From NCBI RefSeq assembly GCF_000196675.2, contig NC_015312.1:6402501-6466500 (forward strand): a stretch of 64,000 bases of DNA, read 5' to 3'. Positions 32,222-41,648 of this stretch are shown in pieces (position 1 is the stretch's first letter; each line of letters opens with the position of its first letter). Position numbers and translations under genes: made by a program. This DNA comes from Pseudonocardia benzenivorans CB1190 (GTDB lineage: Bacteria > Actinomycetota > Actinomycetes > Mycobacteriales > Pseudonocardiaceae). Below the pieces are notes generated by a model. The model saw only the letters and a program-made list of their open reading frames with translations, was not told the DNA's origin and searched no databases.

Positions 32222-34701
32222 TCCCGCCCTCACAGATCCCGCCGTCACGCGCGATCGCCGCAGCGACCCGACGTGGGAGCAGCCCCCGCATTCAGCTGCT
32301 GTCTCGGCCCGGGTCGCCGGTTGCGGCAGCGATCCCGCCGGATGACCGGTTCGGCGCGGACGGGAAGGTCCGGCTGATGGTCGCCTACGACGCCGGCCAA
32401 CCACCGCCCCCGCTGCCTGCCCATGGGGCCGGCCACGCGGTGCAACACCTCGACGTCGATGACACCACCGCCGCGGTGCTCGATCGCCTTGACCCCGACC
32501 GCAGGTCTGTCTTGATCGGCAAGACTGTTCCCCGACGCTGCCGGGTCTTGTTGGGCTGGCTCGATCGTTTCGAGGGTGACACGTGGGAACAGCGCTGGCT
32601 CGCATCTGGCGCTGACGCCGCCCCGAAGACCTGGGCGACCACGGCCTTCCCCGACTTCACCTCGACCTGGCAGCGCGCCGATCTCAGCGGCGGGCTCTAC
32701 ATGCTGATCCAAGCGCGCGTGCTGCGGCCCTCCTACGGCTGGCTGCTGACCTGCAGCCGCGTCTATGTCGGGCTCGAGCGGTTCCTGCAGATCAACGCCT
32801 CTGACGACCTTCCTCGCCTCCGCGACCTCCAGCCCTACCGCCACGCACTGGCCCGGCACCAACGCGACGCCGAACACGGCATCGCCCGCGTGATGATCCG
32901 GACCGGCAAACCGCTCGTCGACCTGCAGGGCGAGGACCTGCTCCACTATGCCGACGTCGTCCGCACCTCCGGCCGGAGCCGCCGCGAACACCTCGCCTGG
33001 GAACTGCTCGTCACGCTCGGGGTGTTCACCAACGAACCACCGACGCTGCGCGCGGCGTGGTCGGCCAAGGGCAACACCCGCCAGCACTCCGTCGCCACCC
33101 TCGTCGACCGCTACGGCATCGCGCCATCAGGCGTGCGTGACCTGCTCGTCGACTACCTCAACGAGCTCAAGCCCGGCATGGATTACGCCTCGCTCAGTGG
33201 CCTGGCCTACCGCCTGGTCCGGCTGTTCTGGTGGGAGATCCTGCAGATCAACCCCAGCCAGGCCGACCTGCGGCTGGACCCGCACACGATTGCGACCTGG
33301 CGAGAGCGGCTGGCCGTCACCAGCGACGGACGACCGCGCCGCGAGATCCACTCCATCCTGTTCGCGATCCGAGCGCTCTACCGCGACCTCGCCGAATGGG
33401 CGCACGACGACCCGGCCCGCTGGGGCGTGTGGGTCGCACCCTGCCCGGTCCCACGCGCGCAGTCCCGCGCCGCCGCGAAAGACAAGCGCCGGCAGAAGGC
33501 CCAAACCCAAGCCCGCACCCGCGCTCTCACCCCACTGCTGCCGGCCTACCTCGCAGCCGCCCACGCCCGCATGGACTGGGGCCAACGACTGCTTCAGGCC
33601 GCTCAGGACACGCCGGAAATCGAGACGTTCGTCGTCGACGGCGTCCACTACACCCGCCGCCCGACCACCAGCCGCTATGACTACCTCCGCCCTTCCCAGA
33701 CCTGGGCCGACGTCCTTCACATCGAGCCCGGTGCCCGGCCCGTCCCGCTCGACCGCGGACACGTCAACATCTCCAAGCTCGAGGAGGACGCCTTCTGGGC
33801 CTGGGCCATCGTCGAGACGCTGCGCCACAGCGGCATCCGGATCGAGGAGCTCCTCGAGCTCACGCAGCTGTCGCTGCGCCACTACACGCCGGCGACGACG
33901 AATACCCTCGTCCCGCTGCTGCACATCGTCCCGTCCAAGACCGACGCCGAACGACTCATCCCCATCAGCCCCGAACTAGTCACCGTTCTGCTCGCGGTGC
34001 AACGGCGCGCTAAGAACGGCGCCGACCAGGTCCCGCTCTCGGTCCGCTACGACCCGCACGAGAAGACCCACGGCGAACCCCTGCCGCATCTGTTCGCCCG
34101 CCGCCTAGGCACCCGCCAGGAAGTGATCTCTCCGTTCTACGTCCGCACCCTGCTGGGCGGCACCGCCGCCTGGGCCGGCCTGCGCGACGCCGACGGCCCC
34201 GTCCACTTCACCCCGCACGACTTCCGCCGCCTGTTCACCACCGAACTCGTCGGTTCCGGGCTGCCACTGCACATCGCGGCCAGCCTGCTCGGCCACCTCA
34301 GCCTCGACACCACCCGCGGCTACACCGCCGTGTTCCCCGAGCACGTCATCGCCGCCCACGAAGCGGCCATCGAGCGGCGTCGAAAGCTGCGACCCGACGG
34401 CGAACTGCGATCCGCGACCAGCGACGAATGGGCCGAGTTCGAGCAGCACTTCCTGCTCCGCAAGGTCGCTCTCGGCAGCTGCCACCGCCCCTACGGCACA
34501 CCCTGCGTCCATGAACACGCCTGCACCCGGTGCCGCTTCCTCCGCGTCGACCCCGCCCAGATCGGCCGCATCGAGGACATGACCGCCAACGCGGAAGCCC
34601 GCCTGTCCGAAGCCCGAGACAAGGTCTGGCTCGGCGAAGTCGCAGCGCTCGAAGAGAGCCTCGGACACCTCAGTGGCGTCCAGCAGAGTGGTGTGCGGTA
34701 A
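32218..34701 (+). pseudogene. TnpB-like long tyrosine recombinase, C-terminal tail split off by IS256
   Basis: An 827-residue frame. The N-terminal 500 residues are the long DNA-binding part typical of TnpB; the catalytic region shows HSGIRIEELLEL, HDFRRLFTTE and LLGHLSLDTTRGYT; a Cys-rich block (CHRPYGTPCVHEHACTRC) follows. The gene proper reads to 34671 (EESLGHL). The last nine codons come from the IS256 end. The original 19-residue tail is found at 37656-37715. Because only the extreme C-terminus is changed, activity may survive. Confidence 0.8.
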
Positions 34702-34788
34702 GCCCTGGTGAGGGTGTGGCGTGGACGAGTAGGGCGGCCATCGCGTGATCTTCTTGAGACCTCTCACAGACTCGAGGAGTTCTACGCG

Positions 34789-35547
34789 ATGACCGCACCG
34801 TCCAGTATCGACCCGACCCGGTTCCTGCACGAGCAGCTGGGGTCCGCCTCGCCGGATCTGCTGCGCCAGATGTTGACCACGTTCATGAACACGCTGATGT
34901 CGGCGGAGGCCGACGCGGTCTGCGGCGCTCCCTACGGTGAGTCCAGCCCCGAGCGCACCAACGTGCGCAACGGCTACCGCCACCGCGAGCTCGACACTCG
35001 CGCCGGCACCGTGGAGCTGGCGATCCCGAAGCTGCGCGAAGGGAGCTACTTCCCGGACTGGCTGCTGGAGCGGCGCCGCCGGGCCGAGCGTGCGCTCACC
35101 ACGGTGGTCGCGACCTGCTACCTGCTGGGCGTCAGCACGCGCAGGATGGAGAAGCTCGTCGATGCCCTCGGCATCACCCGGTTGTCGAAGTCGCAGGTCA
35201 GCGTCATGGCCGCCGAGCTCGATGCTCAGGTTGGGGAGTTCCGCTCCCGCCCGCTGGACGCCGGGCCCTACACGTTCGTCGCCGCCGACGCCCTCGTCCT
35301 GAAGGTGCGCGAGGGCGGGCGGGTCGTGAACGTGCATGCCCTGGTCGCGACCGGGGTCAACGGTGATGGGCATCGGGAGATCCTCGGGGTTCAGGTCACC
35401 TCCGGGGAGGACGGAGCCGGCTGGCTGGCGTTCTTCCGCGACCTCACCGCTCGAGGCCTGTCCGGTGTCCGGCTCGTGACCAGCGACGCGCACGCTGGGC
35501 TGGTCGCGGCGATCGGGGCGACCTTGCCCGGCGCCGGTTGGCAGCGG
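34789..35547 (+). pseudogene. IS256-type transposase, 5' part (interrupted)
   Basis: The N-terminal 253 residues of a mutator-type transposase (GASPERTNVRNGYRHRELDT-like region, ELAIPKLREGSYFPDWLLERRRR, first Asp in FVAADALVLK, second in VTSDAHAGL) stop at GAGWQR, where the IS110 element begins. The missing half resumes precisely at 37098 with CRTHYAANLM. The frame was therefore complete before the second insertion. Confidence 0.9.
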
Positions 35548-35559
35548 TCATCCGTCAAC

Positions 35560-35720
35560 ATCAGCAGCGGCGGGAAGTTCCCGCTGGTCCACCTCCACCA
35601 CCGGGAGAGGACCTTGGCAGCGTGACCCTTGAGGTCCAGCGGCAGACTCGTCCCTCCCGGTGGTGGTCGTTCCTCGATCGGCCAGTGGGAGTCGTGCCAC
35701 GAGCACCTGGATGAGCGCCC
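35560..35720 (+). ncRNA. Candidate IS110 bridge RNA in the left non-coding end
   Basis: IS110-group elements encode a structured bridge RNA upstream of the recombinase that specifies target and donor. This region holds a 13-bp perfect stem CCACCACCGGGAG (35595-35607) with CTCCCGGTGGTGG (35654-35666), an inner GGACC/GGTCC pair (35609-35613, 35633-35637) and a 5' hairpin from CAGCGGCGGG with CCCGCTG (about 35567-35586). Ends are approximate. No guide pairing was computed. Confidence 0.5.
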
Positions 35721-35766
35721 GAAGGGGATCGGCCCGGAGCGGACCCGTCACCCGAAGGGGCACGTC

Positions 35767-36999
35767 TTGTCCGATCGAGACAACTCGCGGGACTGGCCGG
35801 CGTTCGCCGGCGTCGACTGGGGCGGCAGCGAACACCAACTCTGCGTCCTCGACGCCACTGGAACGCGGCTGACCCAGCAGCGCGTCACACACGACGTCGC
35901 CGGGCTGACCGAGCTCGACACCGCGCTCGCCCAGCACGGGAGGGCTTTGCCGATCGCCGTCGAGCGCGCCGAGGGGCTGCTCGTCGAGCATCTGCAGGCC
36001 CGCGGCCACACCGTGTTTCCGGTGTCCCCGCGCATCGCCGCCCGGGCGCGGGAGCGCTACCGGGTCGCCGCGGTCAAAGACGACCGGTTCGACGCGTTCG
36101 TGCTGGCCGACACGCTGCGCCACGAGCACCCGCACTGGCGGGCCTTGACCCCGCCCTCGCCGCTGCTGGCCGAGATCAAAGCGTTGACCCGCGACCGGGA
36201 CCGTCTCCAGCAGACCCAGCAGGCCACCGAGTCCCAGCTGCGGGCGATCCTCGAGGCCTACCACCCCGCGCCCGCGCGGCTGTTCTCCTCGGTCGACCGG
36301 CAGATCACCTTGCACTTCGTGCTCGACTACCCGACCCCGGCGGCGGCGTCACGGATCAAGACCACCCGGATGAACGGGTTCCTGAGCCGCCACCGCTATA
36401 CCGGCCGGGTTCCCGGCCAGGTCCTCGCCGAGCGGCTGCGCGAGAACCTGCTCGCTGCCTCGACCGGCACTGTCGCGGGCAAGTCCTACTCCGCCCAGTC
36501 CTTCGCCCGGCTGCTGCAGTTGCTCAACACCCAACTCGCCGAGTACGACGACGCCATCGCCGCCGCGGTCACCGAGCACCCCGACATGCCAATCTTCGCC
36601 AGCTTCCCCGGCGTCGGGCCAGTCCTCACCGGAACGCTGCTCGCCGAGATCGGTGAGGACCGCGCCCGGTTCCCGACGCCGGCGACGTTGCTCGCCGAGT
36701 CCGGGCTGGCTCCGGTCACCCGCGCCTCCGGCCGATCGCGCAAGGTCCGCTTCCGCTACGCGGCCAACACGATCCTGCGCGAGGCCGCGATGTGGTGGGC
36801 CTACAACTCGATGAAGGAAGCACCCTGGGCCAAGGCGGCGTTCCGCGACGCTCGTGACCAGCGCGGCCAGCACTACCACCGCGCACTTCGCGGCCTCGCC
36901 GCCCGCTGGATGCGCGTGCTCTGGACCTGCTGGAGCACTCACACCCCCTACGACCCGAAACGCCACACCACCGCCCAGGCCGCACTCACCACAGGCTGA
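35767..36999 (+). CDS. IS110-family transposase (DEDD recombinase)
   Basis: A 410-residue IS110 transposase from a TTG with GAAGGGG six bases upstream; a longer frame exists but is unlikely. The RuvC-like DEDD domain shows Asp17 (GVDWGG), Glu in AVERAEG and Asp pair in VKDDRFDAFVLAD. The C-terminal Tnp_20 domain shows FPGVGPVLTGTLLAEIG and the presumed serine nucleophile region APVTRASGRSRKV. Complete and apparently functional; it is the youngest insertion in this nest. Confidence 0.92.
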   Translation: MSDRDNSRDWPAFAGVDWGGSEHQLCVLDATGTRLTQQRVTHDVAGLTELDTALAQHGRALPIAVERAEGLLVEHLQARGHTVFPVSPRIAARARERYRVAAVKDDRFDAFVLADTLRHEHPHWRALTPPSPLLAEIKALTRDRDRLQQTQQATESQLRAILEAYHPAPARLFSSVDRQITLHFVLDYPTPAAASRIKTTRMNGFLSRHRYTGRVPGQVLAERLRENLLAASTGTVAGKSYSAQSFARLLQLLNTQLAEYDDAIAAAVTEHPDMPIFASFPGVGPVLTGTLLAEIGEDRARFPTPATLLAESGLAPVTRASGRSRKVRFRYAANTILREAAMWWAYNSMKEAPWAKAAFRDARDQRGQHYHRALRGLAARWMRVLWTCWSTHTPYDPKRHTTAQAALTTG

Positions 37000-37097
37000 C
37001 CAGCGCCCTTCTTCAGCCGCCGGCGAGCAGGCCGCGCGGCCGCCAATGCTGCGCCGATCCAGAAGATCGAATAGCTCGCAGGTTGACAGTGGAAGTC

Positions 37098-37592
37098 TGT
37101 CGCACGCACTACGCGGCGAACTTGATGTCGGCGACTCCGAAGTCGTCGTGGCCGTGGGTGCGGGCGTTGTTGCACTCGGTCTATGACCAGCCTGACGCCA
37201 TGTCGGTGCAGGCGCAGTTCGATCGGATCCTCGATGCGGTGGGCGAGAAGCTCCCGGCCGTCGCCGAGCACCTCGACACCGCCCGAGCCGACGTGCTCGC
37301 CTTCACCAGCTTCCCGAAGGAGCTGTGGCGCCAAATCTGGTCGAACAACCCCCAGGAACGGCTCAACCGAGAGATCCGCCGGCGCACCGACGTGGTCGGG
37401 ATCTTCCCGCACCGCGACGCGCTGATCCGGCTGGTCGGCGCGGTGTTGGCCGAGCAGCACGACGAGTGGATCGAGGGCCGGCGCTACCTCGGCCTCGAGG
37501 TGCTCAAACGAGCCCGTCTCACGACCGTTCCCGACCCCGCCATCACTCCCGAGGAGGTCTCCACCAGCGACATCCCGGCGCTCAGCGCCTGA
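37098..37592 (+). pseudogene. IS256-type transposase, 3' part (interrupted)
   Basis: This continues the frame broken at 35547: CRTHYAANLMSATPKSSWPWVRAL, then the Glu-containing block LWRQIWSNNPQERLNREIRRRT and a normal stop. Together with 34789-35547 it makes a transposase of usual length (about 418 residues) with nothing lost. Confidence 0.9.
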
Positions 37593-37655
37593 CAACTACA
37601 CGAAGATCACGCGCTCGCCGCGAAACACCACGTCCGAGGACTTGACCGACACCTC

Positions 37656-37715
37656 CGTCGACGCCACGCCGAAGCCATAGCCCAGCAGAACCAGGACACC
37701 CGAGAGTTCAGTTAA
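37656..37715 (+). pseudogene. Displaced C-terminal tail of TnpB
   Basis: Nineteen codons (RRRHAEAIAQQNQDTREFS) and a TAA stop that continue the TnpB frame interrupted at 34671. The shared GACACCTC repeat allows exact rejoining. Confidence 0.75.
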
Positions 37716-38083
37716 GAAAGCCGTCCATCTTCGGCTCGAACGACCACCGCCCGTCCCCGTCATCGACCGGGAGGTCGTCGACCGCGCGGGCCACCATCGG
37801 CACGACCGGCGGCAACAGCTCGACCGCCCCGGCGCCTGCTCCCACCGCCCGACTGTAAGCACGTCACAGCGTGCTGACCTGCAGCGGACCGAGGGTGGCG
37901 ATCACCGAGCCGCGCCGGGTCGGGATTCACTCACCCATCGAGTGAGGAGGTGTCTACAGGCGGTAGCTCACCCGTCAAGGGTATCGAACGCCCGTTCTAG
38001 AGCCCGTAGGTTCGGCGGGCGGCGGCCGGGGCGCCGGGGCAGGGCGCGCCCGCCGCGGCCACCCCACCCACGAGAGGAAGCGA
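37716..38083. other. Non-coding stretch between TnpB tail and island genes
   Basis: I see no convincing gene in these 368 bases; open frames are short or are antisense shadows. A LexA-like box lies at 37984-37999. A small GC-rich dyad (ggcgcgcccgccgcgg region) precedes the ribosome binding site of the next gene. The right end of the Tn554-like element may be hidden here. Confidence 0.5.
37984..37999. promoter_or_regulatory. LexA/SOS box-like site
   Basis: TCGAACGCCCGTTCTA matches the actinobacterial LexA consensus TCGAAC-N4-GTTCGA at 11 of 12 defined positions. It lies 85 bp ahead of the gene at 38084, so that gene pair may be SOS-induced. Confidence 0.55.
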
Positions 38084-38323
38084 ATGCCGGCAACCACGTC
38101 CACCACCCACGACTCCCGCGGCTTCGTCGACGCCGCCCAGGTCCTGCAGGAACTCGCCGTCCACGAACAAGGATCCGACCCACGCCGGGCCGCGATCAGC
38201 GCCAGCGTCGCCGCACTGGTGACGGCCTGCGGACACCACGTCGACCAGCTCCCGCCCGAGGTCACCCGGGCCGCGGTCGGCCTCGTCGGAGCTGTCGATC
38301 GCGCAGCTGGACTGCATCGCTAG
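38084..38323 (+). CDS. Small hypothetical protein of the island
   Basis: A 79-residue protein with a good ribosome binding site (GAGAGGAAG) before ATG. It is mostly helical (RRAAISASVAALVTACGHHVDQLPPEVTRAAVGLVGAVDRAA) and has no recognised family. The LexA-like box upstream and the integrase nearby suggest an element-borne stress-induced gene. The next gene starts 34 bp downstream on the same strand. Confidence 0.5.
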   Translation: MPATTSTTHDSRGFVDAAQVLQELAVHEQGSDPRRAAISASVAALVTACGHHVDQLPPEVTRAAVGLVGAVDRAAGLHR

Positions 38324-38357
38324 ACCAGCACGTCGACGACGAAGGGCGGGGAGTGGG

Positions 38358-38996
38358 ATGGCGTTCCGTGCGATGGACGCCGGGTGCGGTGGCGTCGACG
38401 GTGACGACAGCGACCTCGCGTGCCCGGCGCCGGTGACCGCGGTCGGGCTGTATCTGGCCAGCACCGGCACCGTCTGGCACAGCTACGCCTGCGACTCCCA
38501 CGCCCACCAGCTCATCGCTCCGCGCCCGCTGCGCACCCGCGACCGGGACCGGCTGAGCCGCCGCGAACAACTCGCTCAAGACGCGCAGATCGGGCGCCGC
38601 TACGCCGGCGAACGCGACGGACCCCTTGCCCGCGGCGCCGCCGCCACCGCATTGGTACGGCAGGCGATGGACTGGGCTCGGCGCCATCCCTTCCGCACCG
38701 GGCCGCCGACGCCACAGGGCGGCCCACCGACCGGCGGCCGGCGCGACCGCGAGATCGGGCGGCTGACCGTCGACGAGCTCGCCGACGAGCTGGGCGTTGA
38801 GCCCGGCGATATCCGGGTGCTGCTGTCCTGGCTCGACCCCGACACCGGCGGGCTGCACCCGGACGGGACGCTGCTCAACGACTACAGCGGCGAAGTCCGC
38901 GACCAGTTCGACCCGATGTGCGTGCGTACCGTCCCGGACTACTGGTGGCCCGGAAGTAACCCCGACGCCGGCAAGGGCGCCACCAAAATGCGCTGA
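38358..38996 (+). CDS. Hypothetical protein with C-terminal HTH-like region
   Basis: A 212-residue protein preceded by GGGGAG. The N-terminal half is unassigned (VTAVGLYLASTGTVWHSYACDSHAHQL). Residues 135-170 (REIGRLTVDELADELGVEPGDIRVLLSWLDPD) look like a winged-helix or HTH segment and resemble the N-terminus of the 140-residue protein at 39296-39718. Probably DNA-binding and element-specific. No specific function can be given. Confidence 0.5.
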   Translation: MAFRAMDAGCGGVDGDDSDLACPAPVTAVGLYLASTGTVWHSYACDSHAHQLIAPRPLRTRDRDRLSRREQLAQDAQIGRRYAGERDGPLARGAAATALVRQAMDWARRHPFRTGPPTPQGGPPTGGRRDREIGRLTVDELADELGVEPGDIRVLLSWLDPDTGGLHPDGTLLNDYSGEVRDQFDPMCVRTVPDYWWPGSNPDAGKGATKMR

Positions 38997-39005
38997 CCGG
39001 CCCCG

Positions 39006-39284
39006 TCACGGGATGTTCAGCATCAGCGCCGCCGACTGCCGCGGTGCCGACAGCTCGGAATCGGCGACCACCTCGCCGTCGACCTGGACGCGACCGGTGT
39101 CGAGGTGCTCGGTCATGCGATGCCACGGGATCTCCGCGCTGAGCATCCGCCCAGCGATAGGGGCATGCTCGGCCGGATAGAGGCGCCTGCAGAAGTAGCC
39201 CATGAGCGCACACTGTCCCGGCCGTGAAACCGCCGCGGCTCGTTGACACAACATCGCCCGAACGGACGCATACTCCGCGCGCAT
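39006..39284 (-). CDS. Small hypothetical protein
   Basis: A 92-residue frame (MRAEYASVRAMLCQRAAAVS, RVQVDGEVVADSEL) of unknown family, third gene in the minus-strand set after the integrase. The ATG at 39284 sits right after GAGGAG, which is too close to be an ideal ribosome binding site; a start further upstream that overlaps the preceding stop is possible. It is read toward the gene at 38358-38996 with only nine bases between the stops. Confidence 0.4.
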   Translation of the reverse strand: MRAEYASVRAMLCQRAAAVSRPGQCALMGYFCRRLYPAEHAPIAGRMLSAEIPWHRMTEHLDTGRVQVDGEVVADSELSAPRQSAALMLNIP

Positions 39285-39295
39285 CTCCTCGATCG

Positions 39296-39718
39296 TCAGC
39301 TCGTCGCCGGTCGACTCAGCGCCGGGCTCGTGATCCCGAACCGCGGCGCGTCGACGACTTCGGCGAACCAGGCATCGACTTTCGCTGCCCACTCCGCCCC
39401 GGCCGGCAGGCCACCGATCGCAGCATCCATCGACAGGGCGTGCGCAATCTCCGCCCCGCAGGCGTCTGCGATCCGCCGTAGCGCCGCCCGATCTCCCTTC
39501 TCGAGGTACTCCACCGCCGACCACCGCAGCGACTCCTCCTCGCTCATGCGGTGAAACGCCGACCGGTGCCCGTCCGGGTCGAGGACGCCGCGCACGGTCT
39601 CCGCCAAGTCCGCGGGGATCGCATCCTCGCGGTCGCCGAACCACTCCACGACCGCACGGACGTCCGCAACCTCGGCGCCGCTCAGATCCGCCACCTCGTG
39701 TGCCGTCAGCTCGTCCAC
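39296..39718 (-). CDS. Hypothetical HTH-like protein downstream of integrase
   Basis: A 140-residue acidic protein. The N-terminus (MDELTAHEVADLSGAEVADVRAVVEWFGDRE) has an HTH-like helix pattern similar to a segment of the protein at 38358-38996; the middle (DRAALRRIADACGAEIAHALSMD) is helical. It starts 43 bp after the integrase stop and may be its excision or copy-control partner, but no Xis family resemblance is clear. Confidence 0.5.
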   Translation of the reverse strand: MDELTAHEVADLSGAEVADVRAVVEWFGDREDAIPADLAETVRGVLDPDGHRSAFHRMSEEESLRWSAVEYLEKGDRAALRRIADACGAEIAHALSMDAAIGGLPAGAEWAAKVDAWFAEVVDAPRFGITSPALSRPATS

Positions 39719-39761
39719 AGCCGATCGACGCTACGCCGACGATCTTCCTGCGACCAGGCCA

Positions 39762-41561
39762 TCAGCCGAGCCTGAGAATCGCCTCCGCCTCGTCGGACCC
39801 TGGACGGCGCACGAGCAGCTCGTAGTCGCCGATCCACAAGTCCTCGGGCTCGTCGACGAGCGCCGGCTTCTCCGCGCGCACGATGCCCACCAGATGCGAG
39901 CGAAAAGTGTCGGGCTCGTCGATCCGGCCCTTGACCATCCGCGGAGCAAGACGAACGCCTCCCGGCCCCGTCACCACCACCGACCAGTACTCCCCGACCG
40001 ACCCCTGGGGTGCCTGCGCCGGCGCAGGATCCGCCGGAGCAGCTGCGGACGCCAGAGCGGCGACCCGAGGCCGGCCCACAGCATCGGGCACGATCACTCG
40101 CCACTCCTTCGCAAGTGCCACAGCCCGCCGAGCGGTGGCAACCGAGACGTCATGCTCCTCCGCGAGCACCGCCGCCAACGGCGCCGGGGAGCCGGCAGCG
40201 AGGACGCCGGACTCGACCTGCGCAGCCAAGGCCGCGGCGACCCGCTCGTACCGGTGCTGCGGGCTGATGCGCGCCCAGCTGCGCGACTGCGAGAGCTGAT
40301 CGCGTTCCGGCATCCGTGTCGTCCACCCGGCCGCCGCCCGCTGATCTGCCTCCGACACCCACGCCGTGTACGTGCGCAGCGTCGTCGTACCGCCGCCGGC
40401 GTGCCCCAGCCGACCGGCCACCGTGCGGACGTCGACCCCGGCCAGGATCAGCTCGGTCGCCGAGTAGTGGCGCAGCTTGTGCAGCGTCGTCCTCAGGCCC
40501 AGCCGGCGCGCCAATCGCTCGTACCGCTGCGACACCGTGTCCGGCACCGTGAAGGTCGAACCGTCCGGCGCATCGGAGAACACGAACGCCTCCGGCTGCA
40601 GCACCGACCCGAGAGCGGCCGCCCGCTGCTCACCCCGCTCCCGGTGCTCGACCAATGCCGCGACGGTTTCGGAGTCGAGCGCGATCCGCCGCTGCTGGTG
40701 CGTCTTGAGCGACGCCTCCTCCCACCCGCCGCGGCCGTCCTTGCGGATGCCGTGGCGCAGCCAGATCGTCTCCCGACCCTCGTCGAGGTTCACCGCCGAC
40801 CACCGGATCGCGCACACCTCACCCCGCCGCGCACCCGTCGTCATCGCCACCCACAGCAACGTGCCCCAATCGGGGTCGCGGTAAGCGGCGGTCAAGATCC
40901 GCGCAGCCTCGGCCGGCGTGGGTGGACTCGGGTTCTCCTTCGGCGCCGCGGGCGGCTCACCCTGCGGCACCGGCGAGACCGCGACCCAGCGCCACCGGAC
41001 GGCCTTCTTGAACGCACCCGACAGGATGAAGTGCATGTGCCGGATCGTCGTCGGGCCGAGCGGCTTGCAGACGTGCGGACGGCAGCGCTCGTCGCACTCG
41101 TGCTCGCCGTCCGTTCGGTGATCGACCCGGCCACGGCGCATCGTGCAGTGCAGCCGGCACCGGCGCAGCTCGGCGTAGAACGAGTCCAGCATCTCCGCGT
41201 CCAGCGCACCGACCCGCGTCGAGCCCAGCAGCGGCGAGATGTGGTTGCGCACGTACCCGCGGTACAGCGTGAGCGTGTTCGGGGAGCCGTCGAACTGGTC
41301 GAGGTAGCGCTCCAGCAGCTGGTCGATGGTCACGTTCGTCCGCGGGTTCCGGCGCTCGGCGACCTCCGCGACCAAGCGGGCGCGGGTGGCCTCGGCGCGG
41401 GCGTCGAGCTTCGGTCCGGGCTGGACGACCTCGCGGAGGTAGTGCCGGCGCTTGGTCACCGGGTCGATGCCGGCATAGACGACGACACGCAGGGCACCGC
41501 TCGGCAGCGTCTCGATGCTGCCCTTGGCACGCCGCTGGCCAGCGGCGGAAGCGCGCGGCAT
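39762..41561 (-). CDS. Tyrosine integrase with C-terminal GntR-like wHTH extension
   Basis: A 599-residue phage/ICE integrase next to tRNA-Thr. The N-terminal arm-binding region (SGALRVVVYAGIDPVTKRRHYLREVV), the core-binding domain and a catalytic domain (TTGARRGEVCAIRW, LHKLRHYSATELI, RLGHAGGGTTTLRTYT) are complete. A Cys/His-rich insert (RCRLHCTMRRG...HECDERCRPHVC) splits the core-binding domain. After residue 425 an extra part resembles a GntR winged helix (YERVAAALAAQVESGVLAAG...LAEEHDVSVATARRAVALAKEW) followed by about 100 residues of unknown fold. Such fusions are uncommon. Confidence 0.85.
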   Translation of the reverse strand: MPRASAAGQRRAKGSIETLPSGALRVVVYAGIDPVTKRRHYLREVVQPGPKLDARAEATRARLVAEVAERRNPRTNVTIDQLLERYLDQFDGSPNTLTLYRGYVRNHISPLLGSTRVGALDAEMLDSFYAELRRCRLHCTMRRGRVDHRTDGEHECDERCRPHVCKPLGPTTIRHMHFILSGAFKKAVRWRWVAVSPVPQGEPPAAPKENPSPPTPAEAARILTAAYRDPDWGTLLWVAMTTGARRGEVCAIRWSAVNLDEGRETIWLRHGIRKDGRGGWEEASLKTHQQRRIALDSETVAALVEHRERGEQRAAALGSVLQPEAFVFSDAPDGSTFTVPDTVSQRYERLARRLGLRTTLHKLRHYSATELILAGVDVRTVAGRLGHAGGGTTTLRTYTAWVSEADQRAAAGWTTRMPERDQLSQSRSWARISPQHRYERVAAALAAQVESGVLAAGSPAPLAAVLAEEHDVSVATARRAVALAKEWRVIVPDAVGRPRVAALASAAAPADPAPAQAPQGSVGEYWSVVVTGPGGVRLAPRMVKGRIDEPDTFRSHLVGIVRAEKPALVDEPEDLWIGDYELLVRRPGSDEAEAILRLG

Positions 41562-41648
41562 GGGAGCAACCTACCGCACTCGCACCACGTTTGATCCCAC
41601 GCGACAGCACGTGGCGATCTTTACGATCGCAACACCGCTGGTCACACC

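Larger units (their letters stand above)
35548..37097 (+). mobile_element. IS110-family element inserted in the IS256 transposase gene
   Basis: The borders are defined by the split codons of the host transposase (WQR | CRTHY). The element is about 1550 bp, has no obvious terminal inverted repeats and gives no clear target duplication, all typical of IS110. It leaves about 219 bp of non-coding sequence before the transposase and about 98 bp after it. Confidence 0.88.
34672..37647 (+). mobile_element. IS256-family element interrupted by IS110, with 8-bp target duplication
   Basis: The element is flanked by GACACCTC on both sides (34664-34671 and 37648-37655). Removing it and one repeat restores the TnpB frame (SLGHL joined to RRRHAEAI). 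Inner inverted sequences CGCGTGATCTTC are present at 34742-34753 and inverted at 37601-37612. It differs from the IS256 copy at 5283-6696. Confidence 0.88.
30594..37715 (+). mobile_element. Tn554-like element (tnpA chimera, tnpB) with nested IS256 and IS110
   Basis: Two consecutive tyrosine-recombinase genes, the second very long with a cysteine-bearing C-terminus, match the TnpA-TnpB layout of Tn554-type transposons. The left edge is placed where the Rpf-like gene is broken (about 30594). The right edge is not visible; 37715 is only the tnpB stop. No TnpC-like gene was recognised after it. The element carries an IS256-type insertion (34672-37647) that itself carries an IS110-type insertion. 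Confidence 0.6.
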
